Assembly (NCBI GenBank): GCA_936432065.2
Contig: OW386286.2
Span: 112,555,519 to 112,619,518, forward strand
DNA from: Rutpela maculata
Taxonomy: Eukaryota > Arthropoda > Insecta > Coleoptera > Cerambycidae
Direction: 5' to 3'
Length of the DNA stretch: 64,000 nucleotides
Part shown: positions 10,979-22,719 of the stretch, in pieces
Position numbering within the stretch: the first letter of the stretch is position 1
How the letters are laid out: every line of letters begins with the position of its first letter
The notes under the pieces: model-generated
Told to the model about the DNA's origin: nothing
Seen by the model: only the letters and a program-made list of their open reading frames with translations
The model's database searches: none
Translations under genes and position numbers: made by a program

Positions 10979-12919
10979 TAAATGGACTCAAAGGAAAATT
11001 CCCAAAAAATACTACGGGCCCATTTGTGGTATAAGTTCTCTGCTAGTGTGTTAAAGCGTGCAGACTGTATGCTAAGTATTTTTGACGTGTCAAGTGCATC
11101 GAGAGATTGCAAGTTTTTTCGACATTTATAAAGCCCACGGATGGTGTGAGAGGCCATCCTGAACCGTTTACAAGCCCTACAAGTGTAAGCTTTCGGTGAG
11201 TTTTTTCAAATAAAACTTTAAAAGTGACAGTGACATTATATTTTAAAAACTATTCCCGCTACTTCCGGCAACATAACCTAAAAATAGTACTACATAACCT
11301 AAAAACAATTTAAGACATTGGTACCAACCTAAACATTTTTCAAAAACCAAATTCCCCAGAGAAACATTGGAACCAAAAATTTGACAGCTATCACTTCCCC
11401 GACCGATTTAGTGAAAAATTGGTCGAGGCCAAAAGATAAAACAAAATATACCAACTCAAACTTAAACGGTCCACCATGAACACTACCCTGGCTACATCTG
11501 GCAGGGAAGCTGTCCACCAAGAGTTATATGGTTTTTTCAAAAGATGGCCATCCCTGCCATCCATCCCATTACCAACGAACAGGTTTTTTCGTTTAGTTGT
11601 TTCCCGTATCAATAATCAAAATTATTAAGTGCTCTTGCCTACGAACGTTTTTATAGAATTGTGTTTATTTTTATATTAATTTTAGGTCCATGTGGACACA
11701 TTATAATTTTAACCTAGTCTTTAAGCCTGCCTACAGAAGACAGGAGCTACTTTTCTATTTTTCTCCAAGCCAAACCGAATCTACCCCGTCCAGCCTCACA
11801 CTCGCCACGGCGGTGTTCACCGTGGTTGTCTGGCTGGCCCCGGGCTAGGATCCGATGAAGCATATATTTGTATTAAAAACATTGAATAAAATATTAATGT
11901 TGTGCAGACTATAAATTTAACACGCAAGTTCTTAGGTCCAAATCCCACCGAATGCAAGACTTTTTTCTGATTTAATACGAAAAAAATATTTCAACTTAAT
12001 AAATATAATTAAATGAGATCGTTCATATTGTTTAGTGCTCTTTTCGGCTTCAAAGATTCACCGGGTGGGGAGGTTCCAGCCGCTTCCAGTAGCTGCCGAT
12101 TTTTTTTAACTACAGTAATGTTTTTTGTATTTTGAGTAGCAATTTATAAGAACACTAGTATTATCTTTCTATTCCCAAGTTTTTGTATTTGGAAATATTT
12201 CCCGCTTAGAAGTTATATATTGTTATTTGAGGGAAAACAGGGATTTATAGTTCCAATTTTTTACAGATTTGTTCACGTTTGTAATTGTTAGTGATGTCGC
12301 AAATTCAACTTTTTTGTTATATCTATTACACACTTATTTTGAGGAGTTTTATAAATTTTCAAAAATTCGATGTAGTTAGTGGCGGACTAACAAAAATTAT
12401 ATTGAACAGAGGCGTGTCGGTACCATCAGAGTAAAACGTGTTAATTTACTGATGAATCCGCTTCCGCCTCTAAATATATTTTAATTCCAATAGGTATATA
12501 TTTTTATTTTCCCAAATAATAAAGCAAATATAAAGAAAAAAACTTTCGTTTTAATTTTCTTTACAAATTACTGTTATGATTTTATTTTTCAAGTAAAAAC
12601 TGATTTTTTAGTAAAACTTGTTTTTTCAAGTAACAAGTAATATATCTGTTCTTTTTCAAGTAAAAACCGCTTGGTTTTTATTTATTTTTTGTAGAAAAAC
12701 TTTGTTTATTTATTTTTTTTATGATGGTTAATAAATTGACCACAAATTAGCTATGTATGGGAAGGTACCGAAGTCATTTTATTAACCATCCATTTTTTCA
12801 AGAATAGTGCATAAAATAATTTTTTTGTAATTTTTTTGTAATTTTTTTGAGCTTCTCTGTACCCAACTTAATAAGTTCCCGACGCTAAATTTCGATTATT
12901 ATTAAAAAACCCTTATGCG
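10979..12919. other. Unassigned interior of the piggyBac-like element
   Basis: No convincing ORF. The stretch contains a small hairpin near 11815 (CACGGCGGTG/TTCACCGTGG) and several runs of T. It could be further nested repeats or captured host non-coding DNA. Confidence 0.4.
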
Positions 12920-13188
12920 CCTTAAAGGGTTAAAGGGGATGAAAAAAAATTGTGATTTAGTGTGTGTACAAGAACCAGAAACTTCAAAATATTTTTTTAC
13001 TTCATCCACCCCCGATAACCACCCCCACCCCACTACCGTTGTGGGGTATCGTTTTATAGGTTTTTAGGCTAGAGGATTTAATATCATTAAAGTTCCATAA
13101 ACAATTATTTCCAGATACAAAATTTTTTCGTTGTGTGACTTGGATAGAAAATCTGGATGTGGAAGTAGTGATTCCTTGGGCAGCGGTT

Positions 13189-13647
13189 TTTAGTAAACTT
13201 ATCCAAATTTTCCTTAATAAACAATAACGTTTCAAACTCTTTCATTGACTGGACTAGTATGAGAATTTAGCCATTGTGAATGTAACATTCGTATAAAAAA
13301 TAGTCATAAATGTAACACTGACCTACTTTTTATTGACGTTTCTAATTAAAGGAACGTGTCCAATATTTTCTGCATACATGTACTGTAATATTTCAAATGT
13401 GATTATATATGACATGTATAAATGAATGAAATGTGAGACAAAGTACTTCCATTATATTGTCGTCTGGCAATTTCCAAGAACTATTTCTCGTTTATATCAC
13501 TACCATGATTTATACAGCCAGATAATAATTAATATCACAAACGTTGTAATAAAAGTTATTAAATTTTTGTATAATCGCTGATATTTATAAAATGATGATC
13601 ATGATTTGTTTATTAACCTTTGTTATATTTTAGTTATATAGATGTAT
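13189..13647. other. Unassigned sequence
   Basis: AT-rich, with no gene or repeat seen. Confidence 0.4.
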
Positions 13648-15640
13648 ATAATGGTAAAAAATATTATTTTGGATATTCAGCAGATAACTTTCAAAGAAAC
13701 CATTCGTTCCTTTCATATAAAATTAATCTAAATCAGACCATGCTAGCATATCACAATTTATACACTTTTTTATTTACTATGAAATTACCTACTTTCTGTA
13801 TATTGTTGCCCTAATCTGGGCACGCTAATATACTAGTCAGGTAAATACTTTAAAACACTCATTATTGGAGAACCAACCAAAACAACTACTCTTCTAGTTA
13901 GTTCTGACGAAATATTGAATTACATGATAGGATTCCTAGCGTTGTAAGGCAAAAAAATACGAACCGACTTGCCAACTTATTTCATCCACTTACCATATCT
14001 AACATTCAGTATCAAAAGCAACAAAATAATAATTCTTTCTATATATTGATGATCTAAGTCTGATCATGCCAATATATTATAAAAAGCCTCACTTGCGAAG
14101 GCATTGTTTCTGGTATCTCTAGCCCTACCTATAGGATACTACATTATAGTCAAACAATTGTTACATTTCAATGCCAAGGACTACTAAAACGAGCAAGGAA
14201 AATAGGTATAAAATTTCGCTCACCGCAAGCGTGTCAATAAATAAAATATTTCCTTCTACTTTCGATTGACTAAATCCCTCTAAAAACCGCTGCCCAAGGA
14301 ATCACTACTTCCACATCCGGATTTTCTATCCAAGTCACACAACGAAAACATTTTGTATCTGGAAATAATTGTTTATGGAACTTTAATAATATTATATTTG
14401 AAATCCTCTACCCCAAAAACCCATAAAACGATACCCCATATCGGTAGTGGGGTGGGGGTGGTGACAGGGGGTGGGAGTGGGGGGGTGGATAAAGTAAAAA
14501 AATATTTTGAGGTTTCTGATTCTTGTACACACACTAAATCACATTTTTTTTCATCCCCTTTAATAATCGGGTGGGGGTGGTAATGGGGGTGGCTAATGCC
14601 AAATTTTTTTTTTGAGACCTTAGCTTCTCTTGTCTATACTAAACATCAATTTTATGAACTCTTACCTGCTTGATTTACCTATTTACTCCAAATTTACCCC
14701 AATTTACCCCCCCCAACCCTTCGACGGAACAAGATGAAAATATAATCTAGTTCTAGATCTCGTTAAAGTACATATGTGTACCAAATTTCAAGTCAATATC
14801 TCAAACGGTTCCAGAGTAAACGTGCGCACAAAAAAAGTTACAGACCGACAGACAGACCGACAGACCGACAGACCGACAGACCGACAGACCGACAGACAGA
14901 AATTTTTTTTTCGCTCAAACTTGAAATCTCGACGTTTTATGACATTCTAAGCCTATCTGAACAATAAAAATTTTTAAAAATTTTTTTGTCGTTACTATAC
15001 TTCCACTGGATGTGGAAGTAAAATTGACACGCTTGCGGTGAGTGAAATTTTATACCCATTTTCTTTGTGCTTTTTAGTAGTTCTTGGCTTTGAAATGTAA
15101 CAAATGTTTGATTACAATAAAGTATCCTCTAGGTAGGGCTAGAGATACTAAAAAGAATGCCTCGTAAGGGAGGCTTTTTATAATAAATTAGCATAATCAC
15201 ACTTAGATCATCAGTATATAGGAAGAATGGTTATTTTCTTATTTTTCATTCTAAATGTTAGATATGATAAGTGGATGAAAGAAGTTGACAAGTCGCTTCG
15301 TATTTTATTGCCATAAAATGCGAGAAATCCTATCATGTAATTCAATACTTCGCCAGTATTAGCTAGAAGAGTAGCTGTTTTAATTGGTTCTCAAATAATG
15401 GGTGTTTTAAATTATTTACCTGACTAGCATATAAGCATGCCCAGATTAGGGCAACAATATACAGAAAGTGCGTAATTTCATAATAAATAAAAAAGTGTAT
15501 AAGTTGTGATATGCTAGCATGATCGGATTAGATCAATGGTATATGAAAGAAACGAATGGTTTCTTGGAAAGTTATCTGCTGAATACCCAAAATAATATTT
15601 TTTAACAATAATGTAAGCAGAAACACAAGATATTGATGTA
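13648..15640. repeat. Long inverted repeat (~590-bp arms) around HINE-like copy 4
   Basis: The left arm 13648-14237 is the reverse complement of the right arm at about 15023-15625. Examples are ATTCAGCAGATAACTTTC against GAAAGTTATCTGCTGAAT, TACCTATAGGATACT against AGTATCCTCTAGGTA, and CTCACCGCAAGCGTGTCAAT against TTGACACGCTTGCGGTGAG. Without copy 4 the spacer would be only ~50 bp, so this was a near-perfect foldback structure. No ORF is seen in the arms. Confidence 0.9.
14285..15021 (+). mobile_element. HINE-like copy 4, full length (reference copy)
   Basis: A non-autonomous element of about 737 bp. Plus-strand order: AACCGCTGCCCAAGGAATC at the 5' end; sub-terminal repeat ACTTCCACATCC(A/G)G starting about 23 bp in; TGGGG-rich block (14440-14490); long tetranucleotide CAGACCGA/CAGA tract (14845-14898); 3' hairpin ACTTCCAC-TGGAT-GTGGAAGT; final AA. 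The 3' stem also forms the inverted partner of the sub-terminal repeat. Sub-terminal inverted repeats, an internal GTCY-type tetranucleotide array, a 3' palindrome and no TSD match the published anatomy of DINE-1/HINE (Helentron-derived) elements. There is no ORF. The superfamily call is inference from structure. Confidence 0.8.
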
Positions 15641-15925
15641 TATGATATTAAACGAATAGAAGTTGCCTAATATTTTTTATTTTTATTTAAATAGGTACTC
15701 GCAATTAAAAATCATAAGGGTAAAAGGAGGTATGTCACAAGAAGTTAGTTTCGAGAAAAACGAGCTTTTAAGTTTGAAACCTCGCTGATTTTCAAGGTAT
15801 TGATAAATTTAAATAAAATTTTTAATTAAAAAAAAAAAAACTTTTTAAAAACAAGCTTTTATTCAATATTTCAGTTGTACTAAAATGAAAATAATAATTT
15901 TATGTAAGGGCTGTGCTGAATGTTA
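15641..15925. other. Spacer between inverted repeats
   Basis: The sequence around 15710-15760 (GGTAAAAGGAGGTATGTCAC) resembles, in inverse, 20935-20965 (GTAACATACCTCCTTTTCC). This suggests another dispersed repeat. No gene is seen. Confidence 0.4.
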
Positions 15926-16616
15926 TTACTTCCACGTCCAGTGGAAGTATAGTAACGACAAAAAAATTTTAAAAAATTTTTATTGTCCAAATAGGCTTAA
16001 AATGTCATGAAACGTCGAGATTTTAAATTTCAGCGAAAAAAAAATTTCTGTCTGTCTGTCGGTCTGTCTGTAACATTTTTTTGTGCGCACGTTTACTCTG
16101 GAACCGTTAAGGATATCGACTTGAAATTTGGTACACATATGTACTTTAACGAGATCTAGAACTAGATTATATTTTCATCTAGTTCCGTCGAAGGGTTGGG
16201 GGTAAATTGGGGTAAATTTGGGGTAAATAGGTCAATCAAGCAGGTAAGAGTCCATAAAATTGGTATTTAGTATATACAAGAGAAGCTAAGGTCTCAAAAA
16301 AATTTTTGGCATTAGCCACCCCCATTACCTTATTAAAGGGGATGAAAAAAATTGTGATTTGGTGTTTGTACAGGAACCAGAAACCTCAAAATATTTTTTT
16401 ACTTCATCAACCCCCACTATCACCCCCCTATCACTACCCCCCACACCCCCTCTACCGATGTGGGGTATCGTTTTATGGGTTTTTGGGGTAGAGGATTTCA
16501 AATATTATATTATTAAAGTTCCATAAACAATTATTTTCACATACAAAGTTTTTTCGTTGTGAGTGACTTGGATAGAGAATCTGGATGTGGAAGTAGTGAT
16601 TCCTTGGGCAGCGGTT
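15926..16616 (-). mobile_element. HINE-like copy 5
   Basis: Inserted in the left arm of an inverted repeat whose right arm keeps the empty site (ATAGGTGAATATAATAAAAT paired with its complement at 17540-17560). The empty site reads GAATGTTATTTATATAGG-like text. The occupied site shows no duplication beyond ambiguous A/T bases. Full length, with ends TTACTTCCACGTCCAG and GGGCAGCGGTT. Confidence 0.85.
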
Positions 16617-16763
16617 TTTATATAGGTGAATATAATAAAATAGATCAATCGAATTGGTGTATAAAAGTACCTACTTATATAGGCATGATGTTAGGATAAT
16701 CACTGAAAAAATAAATATTCTGTTACATCAAATGATTTTAAAGAAGAACTATGAATATTTATT

Positions 16764-17469
16764 TTACTTCCACGTCCAGTGGAAGTATAGTAACGACAAA
16801 AAAATTTTTTAAAATTTTTATTGTCCAAATAGGCTTAAAATGTCATGAAACGTCGAGATTTTAAGTTTGAGCGAAAAAAAATTTCTGTCTGTCTGTCTGT
16901 CTATCTGTCTGTCTGTAACTTTTTTTTGTGCGAACGTTTACTATGGAACCGTTTAAGATATTGACTTGAAATTTGGTACACATATGTACTTTAACGAGAT
17001 CTAGAACTAGATTATATTTTCATCTTGTTCCGTCGAAGGGTTGGGGGGAAAATTGGGGTAAATTTGGGGTAATTGGGTAAATCAAGCAGGTAAGAGTCCA
17101 TGAAATTGGTATTTAGTATATACAAGAGAAGCTAAAGTCTCAAAAAAAATTTTGGCATTAGCCACCCCCATTACCACCCCCACCTCCTTATTAAAGGGGA
17201 TGAAAGAAAATTGTGATTTAGTGTATGTACAGGAACCAGAAACCTCAAAATATTTTTTTTCTTTATCCACCCCCCACTACCCCCCAATCACCACCCCCAC
17301 CCCACTACCGATGTGGGGTATCGTTTTATGGGTTTTTGGGGTAGAGGATTTCAAATATTATGTTATTAAAGTTCCATAAACAATTATTTTTACACACAAA
17401 GTTTTTTCGTTGTGAGTGACTTGGATAGAGAATCTGGATGTGGAAGTAGTGATTCCTTGGGCAGCGGTT
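16764..17469 (-). mobile_element. HINE-like copy 6
   Basis: A full-length copy near the centre of the second inverted repeat. Its internal array is CTGT with one CTAT variant (16886-16917). Confidence 0.85.
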
Positions 17470-17694
17470 TTTTCAGTGATTATCCTAACATCGTGTATAT
17501 ATAAGTAGGTACTTTTATACAGGATCTCGATCGATCTATTTTATTATATTCACCTATATAAATAACATTCAGCACAACCCTTGGATAAAATTATTATTTT
17601 CATTTTAATACAACTGAAATATTGAATAAAAGCTTGTTTTTAAAAAGTTTTTTTTTTAATTAATAATTTTATTTTCAACTTTTTAGTTTTGCCT

Positions 17695-17905
17695 TATCTG
17701 TGCATTTCTAATAATGCATCATTATTGCAAGGTGTTTTGCCTGTTAATTTCGAACTATCTAATTCTCAAATGAGGAGACCTTCTAAAGATTTAACTCGGC
17801 TAAGGGCAACATAAGCTTGCCCAGCGGCGAAAAGTTTAGGGCCTAAATATACCACGGCGTGTTCCACTGTGCTGCCTTGCATCTTACTGCCCCCCCCCCC
17901 CCCCC
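17695..17905 (-). pseudogene. Helitron PIF1-type helicase C-terminus relic
   Basis: Minus-strand translation gives KMQGSTVEHAVVYLGPK, LFAAGQAYVALSRVKSLEGL, then one TGA, then ELDSSKLTGKTPCNNDALLE. The QG...YVALSRV stretch is the last helicase motif of PIF1-like enzymes, and the CNNDAL tail is typical of insect Helitron Rep/helicase proteins. Only about 70 codons remain. Upstream on that strand the frame runs into a poly-G/C tract at 17890-17909 and unrelated sequence. It shows that rolling-circle elements existed in this genome. Confidence 0.75.
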
Positions 17906-18138
17906 CCCAGTGATCCGGATAGAATGGCAAGGGATTAAATATAATGCTAGCGCTACACGTTGGGCCATACTTTGGCCGAAACAATTGCCAAAACATTTGT
18001 CGAAACATTTGTGTACAAATATACCATCCACACGTTGGCCGATACAGCAGTGCGTGCCAGAACCTAGAAGATGGCAGACGTTTTAGGAGTATTTTATTAT
18101 TTATTACAAGCGAATGTCGCGAGTGCCGCAACTAATAA
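17906..18138. repeat. Poly-C tract and GTTGGCC-rich repeat
   Basis: A run of about 20 C starts near 17891. From 17946 the sequence GCTAGCGCTACACGTTGGGC is followed by several TTGGCC-type motifs. The same 20-mer occurs inverted at about 19627-19648. Confidence 0.6.
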
Positions 18139-18839
18139 AACCGCTGCCCAAGGAATCACTACTTCCACATCCAGATTCTCTATCCAAGTCACTCACAACG
18201 AAAAAACTTTGTATGTGAAAATAATTGTTTATGGAACTTTAATAATATAATATTTGAAATCTTCTACCCCAAAAACCCATAAAACGATACCCCACATCGG
18301 TAGTGGGGTGGGGGTGGTGATAGGGGGGTGGTAGTGGGGGGTGGATGAAGTAAAAAAATATTTTGAGGTTTCTGGTTCCTGTACATACACTAAATCACAA
18401 TTTTTTTTCATCCTCTTTAATAAGGGGGTGGGGGTGTAATAAGGGTGGCTAATGCCAAATTTTTTTTTGAGACCTTAGCTTCTCTTGTATATACTAAATA
18501 CCAATTTCGTGGAGTCTTACCTGCTTGATTTACCCATTTACCCCAAATTTACCCCAATTTCCACCCCAACCCTTCGACGGAACAACATGAAAATATAATC
18601 TAGTTCTAGATCTCGTTAAAGTACATATGTGTACCAAATTTCAAGTCAATATCTTAAACGGTTTCAGAGTAAACGTGCGCACAAAAAAAAGTTACAGACA
18701 GACCGACAGACAGACAGAAATTTTTTTTTCGCTCAAACTTAAAATCTCGACGTTTCCTGACATTTTAAGCCTATTTGGACAATAAAAATTTTTAAAAATT
18801 TTTTTGTCGTTACTATACTTCCACTGGACGTGGAAGTAA
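18139..18839 (+). mobile_element. HINE-like copy 7
   Basis: Full length with a short CAGA array (18695-18717). Its 3' end GTGGAAGTAA directly abuts the mitochondrial insertion. The left flank is not mitochondrial, so the element and the NUMT meet at a junction; the element does not sit inside the NUMT. Confidence 0.85.
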
Positions 18840-18908
18840 AACCAATTGTAATTGAAAGAATTTCTCCTAAATATTTTTTAAAATGAATTTTTAAAATAAC
18901 AGAAATTT

Positions 18909-18979
18909 CATTAGATGGCTGAATGTAAGCAATGGAATTTTAAACCATTTTATAATAATTTAACACTTATTTCTAATGA
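18909..18979 (+). pseudogene. trnK: Mitochondrial trnK-like sequence inside the NUMT
   Basis: CATTAGATGGCTGAATG opens it and TTCTAATGA closes it, pairing as the acceptor stem. The anticodon loop reads ATTTTAAAC, which gives TTT where many insects have CTT. It is not expected to be functional in the nucleus. Confidence 0.8.
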
Positions 18980-19044
18980 AAAATTTAGTTAAATTTATAA
19001 CATTAGTTTGTCAAACTAAAATTATTTTCAAAAAATAATTTTTA
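18980..19044 (+). pseudogene. trnD: Mitochondrial trnD-like sequence inside the NUMT
   Basis: Anticodon arm TTAGTTTGTCAAACTAA with a GTC anticodon and AT-rich acceptor ends, located between trnK and atp8 as in insect mtDNA. Confidence 0.8.
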
Positions 19045-19363
19045 ATCCCACAAATAGCACCTCTAAATTGATTATTATTTTTATTTTTTACATTAATTTT
19101 TTTTATAATTCTTTAAATTATTATTTTTTTAATTATAAAATTAATTTAAAATCTCAAAAAAAAAATATTATATTCTTGAAAATGATAAGAAATTTACTTT
19201 CATCTTTTAATCCCACAACAAATTTTAATCTTTCATTAAATTGACTAAGAACTTTAATTGGAATTTTATTAATTCCATCTTTATTTTTATTAATTCCTTC
19301 TCATTTATCAACTCTTTGAATTAATATTATTTTTACATTACATAAAGAATTTAAAGTATTAAT

Positions 19364-21207
19364 AGGTAAACAGCCTAGACGGAAAAGAAGATGTCATTAT
19401 TCCAAGCCATTTTAAAACGTGATACGTATGCACTGACGTCACTGACATTACACCAACGTGTGGACGGAAATTCGTATCTGTCTCAAGCTCCTCCCAAAAT
19501 CCCTTTGATTTGTGTACTATTTACCGACACCGAGGCGATCACAGGCAAACTTGGCCCATTCGCGGCCAATCAAGACAAACTTACCATCCACACATTCGCT
19601 GTGGCCGAAGTTTGCCAGACTTGGCCCAACGTGTAGCGCTAGCCTAACAGGGTGCGTCCTGGTGCCCTGAGGTGGTTCGTTCGCGACATTATATTTTTCG
19701 ACACCCTGTTGCCATTCAGTCATCAGCACGGCCTCACCTTGACTTGGGTGCATTACATTCCGCCGCTTATTTCAGGTTGAACCTTACTCGCGCCTGATGG
19801 AAACTTCAGTCTGGGTTTGATTTTGGAGTTTTGCTTCTCCTAGACAGGTGGCAGACCAATGCTAACGATGCCCATCTCACCGAGCTATGCAATAATTAAC
19901 CGCTTTTGACTCTCATCCTTCACTCCATTACACAAATTGTATAATAGCGTTATTTAGTTAATGGTACTCTTCACTCAGCAGTGTAACCGTCCGCCATATT
20001 GAGTTTAGTGTGACGTCATTTTATTTTTCGTATTCTTCTCAGCAAACCCTTTCAATTGATACCCATATCATGGGGGTGCATAAAAAATAACTAGTCCGCC
20101 ATCTTTGGAATCCGCCATATTGAATTTAGAATGACGTCCCTTAGCTAACCATGCATTGTCATCCAAACTAAACGTGTATGCAAAATTTCAGCTCAATCGG
20201 TTGGAGATAACTGTTTTAAAATTCAGTTGCAAGATTTGACCCATACTAACAAGGCAAGTTAAATAAAAGCTTGTAATAAAGACTTTTCAAGAACGATTCA
20301 GGAGAAAAGCAGGAATTATCACAAAAATAAATATATATTCATGGAAACGAGGGGGACTGTCCAGTTTTACAGCTTGCCTTTTTTCATTGTGCTTTTTTAT
20401 TTTTGCTTTTTTTATTGTTGTCATCTTTATTTTCTGTGTTGGTGTAAGGTAAGTTGTCATGGTAATGTTGAGCTTCTTCAGAACAAAACTTTTTCAGATC
20501 TTGCAAATTGTTCATTTTTTTGTCTGATATTGGAATGAAACCTAAAATATATGAAAACAGATAGGTCTAAGAATAACGTAAAATACTTTTATTAACAGTC
20601 ATACCATCATATTTTCGGTCAGGAAATAATAATTTTTAACCATTATGTTTCCAATAAGTCCCGACTTGCAAAAATACAAAGAGAGTGACATGCACCACTT
20701 GTAGATAATCTTAAAACAGATTATCTAAAAAAGTAAAACAAAACATTCACATTAAATTGAAATATGTGGACTTTCCCAGTATCATTTTTCTTGTGGACAT
20801 TCCGCGTTTTGTCCCTGTATACGATCTTTCAAACATGAATATCAGCGCACTGTGATCTTTTTACAGTGGAGTTCTTTTTGTATTAAAATATAAAAGGTTT
20901 GTCTACTAAATGGCAGTGCCAGCTGACTAGGATATATTGTAACATACCTCCTTTTCCATCTGTGGTCTTCAATTGGCAATGCCCGACAGTAACTTCCATT
21001 CGTTTGGTATGTCTTATTAATAACATCTTAATAATATTTTAAATTAAATATGATATATCACCTAATACATGTATGGTTTGTTCAAACCTGAGAGGCATAC
21101 AGTATACTACAATGTCGATAAATTATACTTCATATTTTTGTGTGCTTGATCCTTAGTAATATTTTGCTTTAAAATTACAATGAAACGTAGTAAAGTAAAT
21201 ATAAAAA
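19364..21207. other. Gene-poor region with small dispersed repeats
   Basis: Contains the inverted GCTAGCGCTACACGTTGGGC partner (19627-19648). It also has TCCGCCATATTGARTTTA repeated near 19990 and 20110, and a 20935-21010 stretch resembling the inverse of 15640-15760. I find no coding sequence I can support. Confidence 0.5.
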
Positions 21208-21871
21208 CCCCAAGGAATCACTACTTCCACATCCAGATTTTTCTCCAAGTCACTCACAACGAAAAAATTTTGTATGTGGAAATAATTGTTTATGGAACTT
21301 TAATAATATAATATTTGAAATCCTCTACCCCAAAAACCCATAAAACGATACCCCACATCGGTAGTGAGGTGTGGGTGGTGATAGGGGGATGGTAGTGGGA
21401 GTGGATGAAGTAAAAAAATATTTTGAGGTTTCTGGTTCTTGTACATACACTAAATCACATCTTTTTTCATCCCCTTTAATAAGGGGGTGGGGGGTGGTAA
21501 TGGTGGCTAATGTCAAAAATTTTTTTGAGACCCTAGCTTCTCTTGTATATACTAAATACCAATTTTATCGACTTTTACCTGCTTGATTTACCCATTTACC
21601 CCCAATTTACCCCAATTTACCCCCCAACTCTTCGTCGGAACAACATGAAAATATAATCTAGTTCCAGATCTCGTTAAAGTACATACGTGTACCAAATTCC
21701 AAGTCAATTCTTAAACGGTTCCAGAGTAAACGTGCGCACAAAAAAAAGTTACAGACCGACAGACAGAAACTCAAACTTAAAATCTCGACGTTTCATGATA
21801 TTTTAAGCCTATTTGAATAATAAAAGTTTTAAAAATTTTTTTGTCGTTATTATAGTCGGATATGGAAGTAA
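21208..21871 (+). mobile_element. HINE-like copy 8, decayed
   Basis: Lacks the first ~7 bp (starts CCCCAAGGAATCAC) and has only a minimal CAGA array. Its 3' hairpin is degraded (TATAGTCGGATATGGAAGTAA), making it one of the older copies. Confidence 0.8.
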
Positions 21872-22449
21872 ACTGAAAGAATAACTACGTAACGCAACAT
21901 TCGACTAAAATTTTCAGCGTTTACACGTCTCTGGCGACCAACCTGAGTGATGGGTGTGACCCAATTTCAATAGGGAATATTCTATCCTGCTGTTTTACAA
22001 TATTCCAAATTTGAAATTAAAATTTTAAGTTTAACAGAAGTTATTGTATTTACAAGAAACGTGTACACACACATACACACGAACAATTTTTTTTATTAAA
22101 GAGAGAAAGCAGTGTAATGGTTTCCGACGTCACTGGTGCCATGGTCCTTCTGTTGCGTCGCAATTCGAAAAATAATAAAGCAGTTTGGGTGTTGAGGTCA
22201 GCAAAAAGCGGTTCTGATGGCCGATATACAAATGTACATGTTTTCAAACCGTCTTAGAAAAGGATGCGTGCATAAGAATGCTGAAGTTTTATGCCCTTAC
22301 AAGGTGTGACGCTATTTCTGGTATATTTAATAAAAGAAAAAAGGCGCATTTTAAAATACTCTTCGCGTCTGCCACTATTTTTATAAACACTGTGGCTGAA
22401 ACACAGTCATCAAGGCTGGCAAAAATATAAGGTTTGATTTGGGAACAAA
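21872..22449. other. Unassigned, includes an ~85-bp dispersed repeat
   Basis: Around 22000-22090 (AAGTTTAACAGAAGTTATTG, GTGTACACACA) the sequence recurs in direct orientation near 24880-24965. No gene is seen. Confidence 0.5.
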
Positions 22450-22719
22450 CATACAAGGTGTCCGGAAATATCGGTTAGCAACTTCGGGTGCAGATGCTAC
22501 ATGCAAGAATATGAAAAAAAGTTCATATAAACATATGTCCGCAAATGCTCCTTAAGCGAGTAAGGGCCCTTCGAAGGTGGAGCTCTAGAGTAGGTTTTTA
22601 TTTCAGGAACCCTTTATGCAGTAAATTGAAAAACATTTAAATAGCAAAATTGTTAAAAATATCATAGATTTATTATTTAACCTTTAACATTTTAAATAAA
22701 TTTATGTATCAGTGAAGGC

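Larger units (their letters stand above)
15810..17690. repeat. Inverted repeat (~220-bp arms) containing HINE-like copies 5 and 6
   Basis: The right arm 17470-17690 is contiguous. The left arm is split into 15810-15925 and 16617-16712 by HINE-like copy 5. Matching text includes AGTTGTACTAAAATGAAAAT against ATTTTCATTTTAATACAACT and GATTATCCTAACATC against ATGTTAGGATAATC. Copy 6 lies in the spacer. Confidence 0.85.
18842..19363 (+). pseudogene. NUMT: cox2 3' end, trnK, trnD, atp8, atp6 5' part
   Basis: A nuclear copy of mitochondrial DNA. 18842-18892 gives the COX2 C-terminus PIVIERISPKYFLKWIFK with TGA as Trp. A trnK-like sequence follows at 18909-18979, then trnD-like with a GTC anticodon (near 19010) at 18980-19044. 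atp8 starts at 19045 with IPQMAPLNWLLLF; one extra T near 19107 shifts the frame, and it ends SWKW. The ATGATAA overlap at 19182-19188 leads into atp6, which gives FNLSLNWL, LIPSHLSTLW and HKEFKVL. It stops near 19363, where the match ends. The order is the ancestral insect one. The atp8 frameshift and the nuclear flanks argue for a nuclear insertion. Confidence 0.93.

Noticed and set aside
10565..11054. NFRKN/SEKCQ-rich ORFs
   Set aside because: They follow the 19-bp minisatellite exactly and have no other coding signal.
14776..14967. PTDRQTDRPTDRQ-type ORFs in several places
   Set aside because: They are produced by the internal tetranucleotide array of the HINE-like family.
18909..19044. 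Two tRNA genes as functional nuclear genes
   Set aside because: They are mitochondrial trnK and trnD within a NUMT and lack nuclear A/B box context.
17947..19648. GCTAGCGCTACACGTTGGGC inverted pair as TIRs of a 1.7-kb element
   Set aside because: The similarity is about 22 bp, each side carries its own TTGGCC repeats in mixed orientation, and no TSD is visible. More likely these are two copies of a short dispersed repeat.
20341..20538. 65-codon hydrophobic ORF
   Set aside because: T-rich sequence alone explains the Phe/Leu/Cys content, and no start context or homology supports it.
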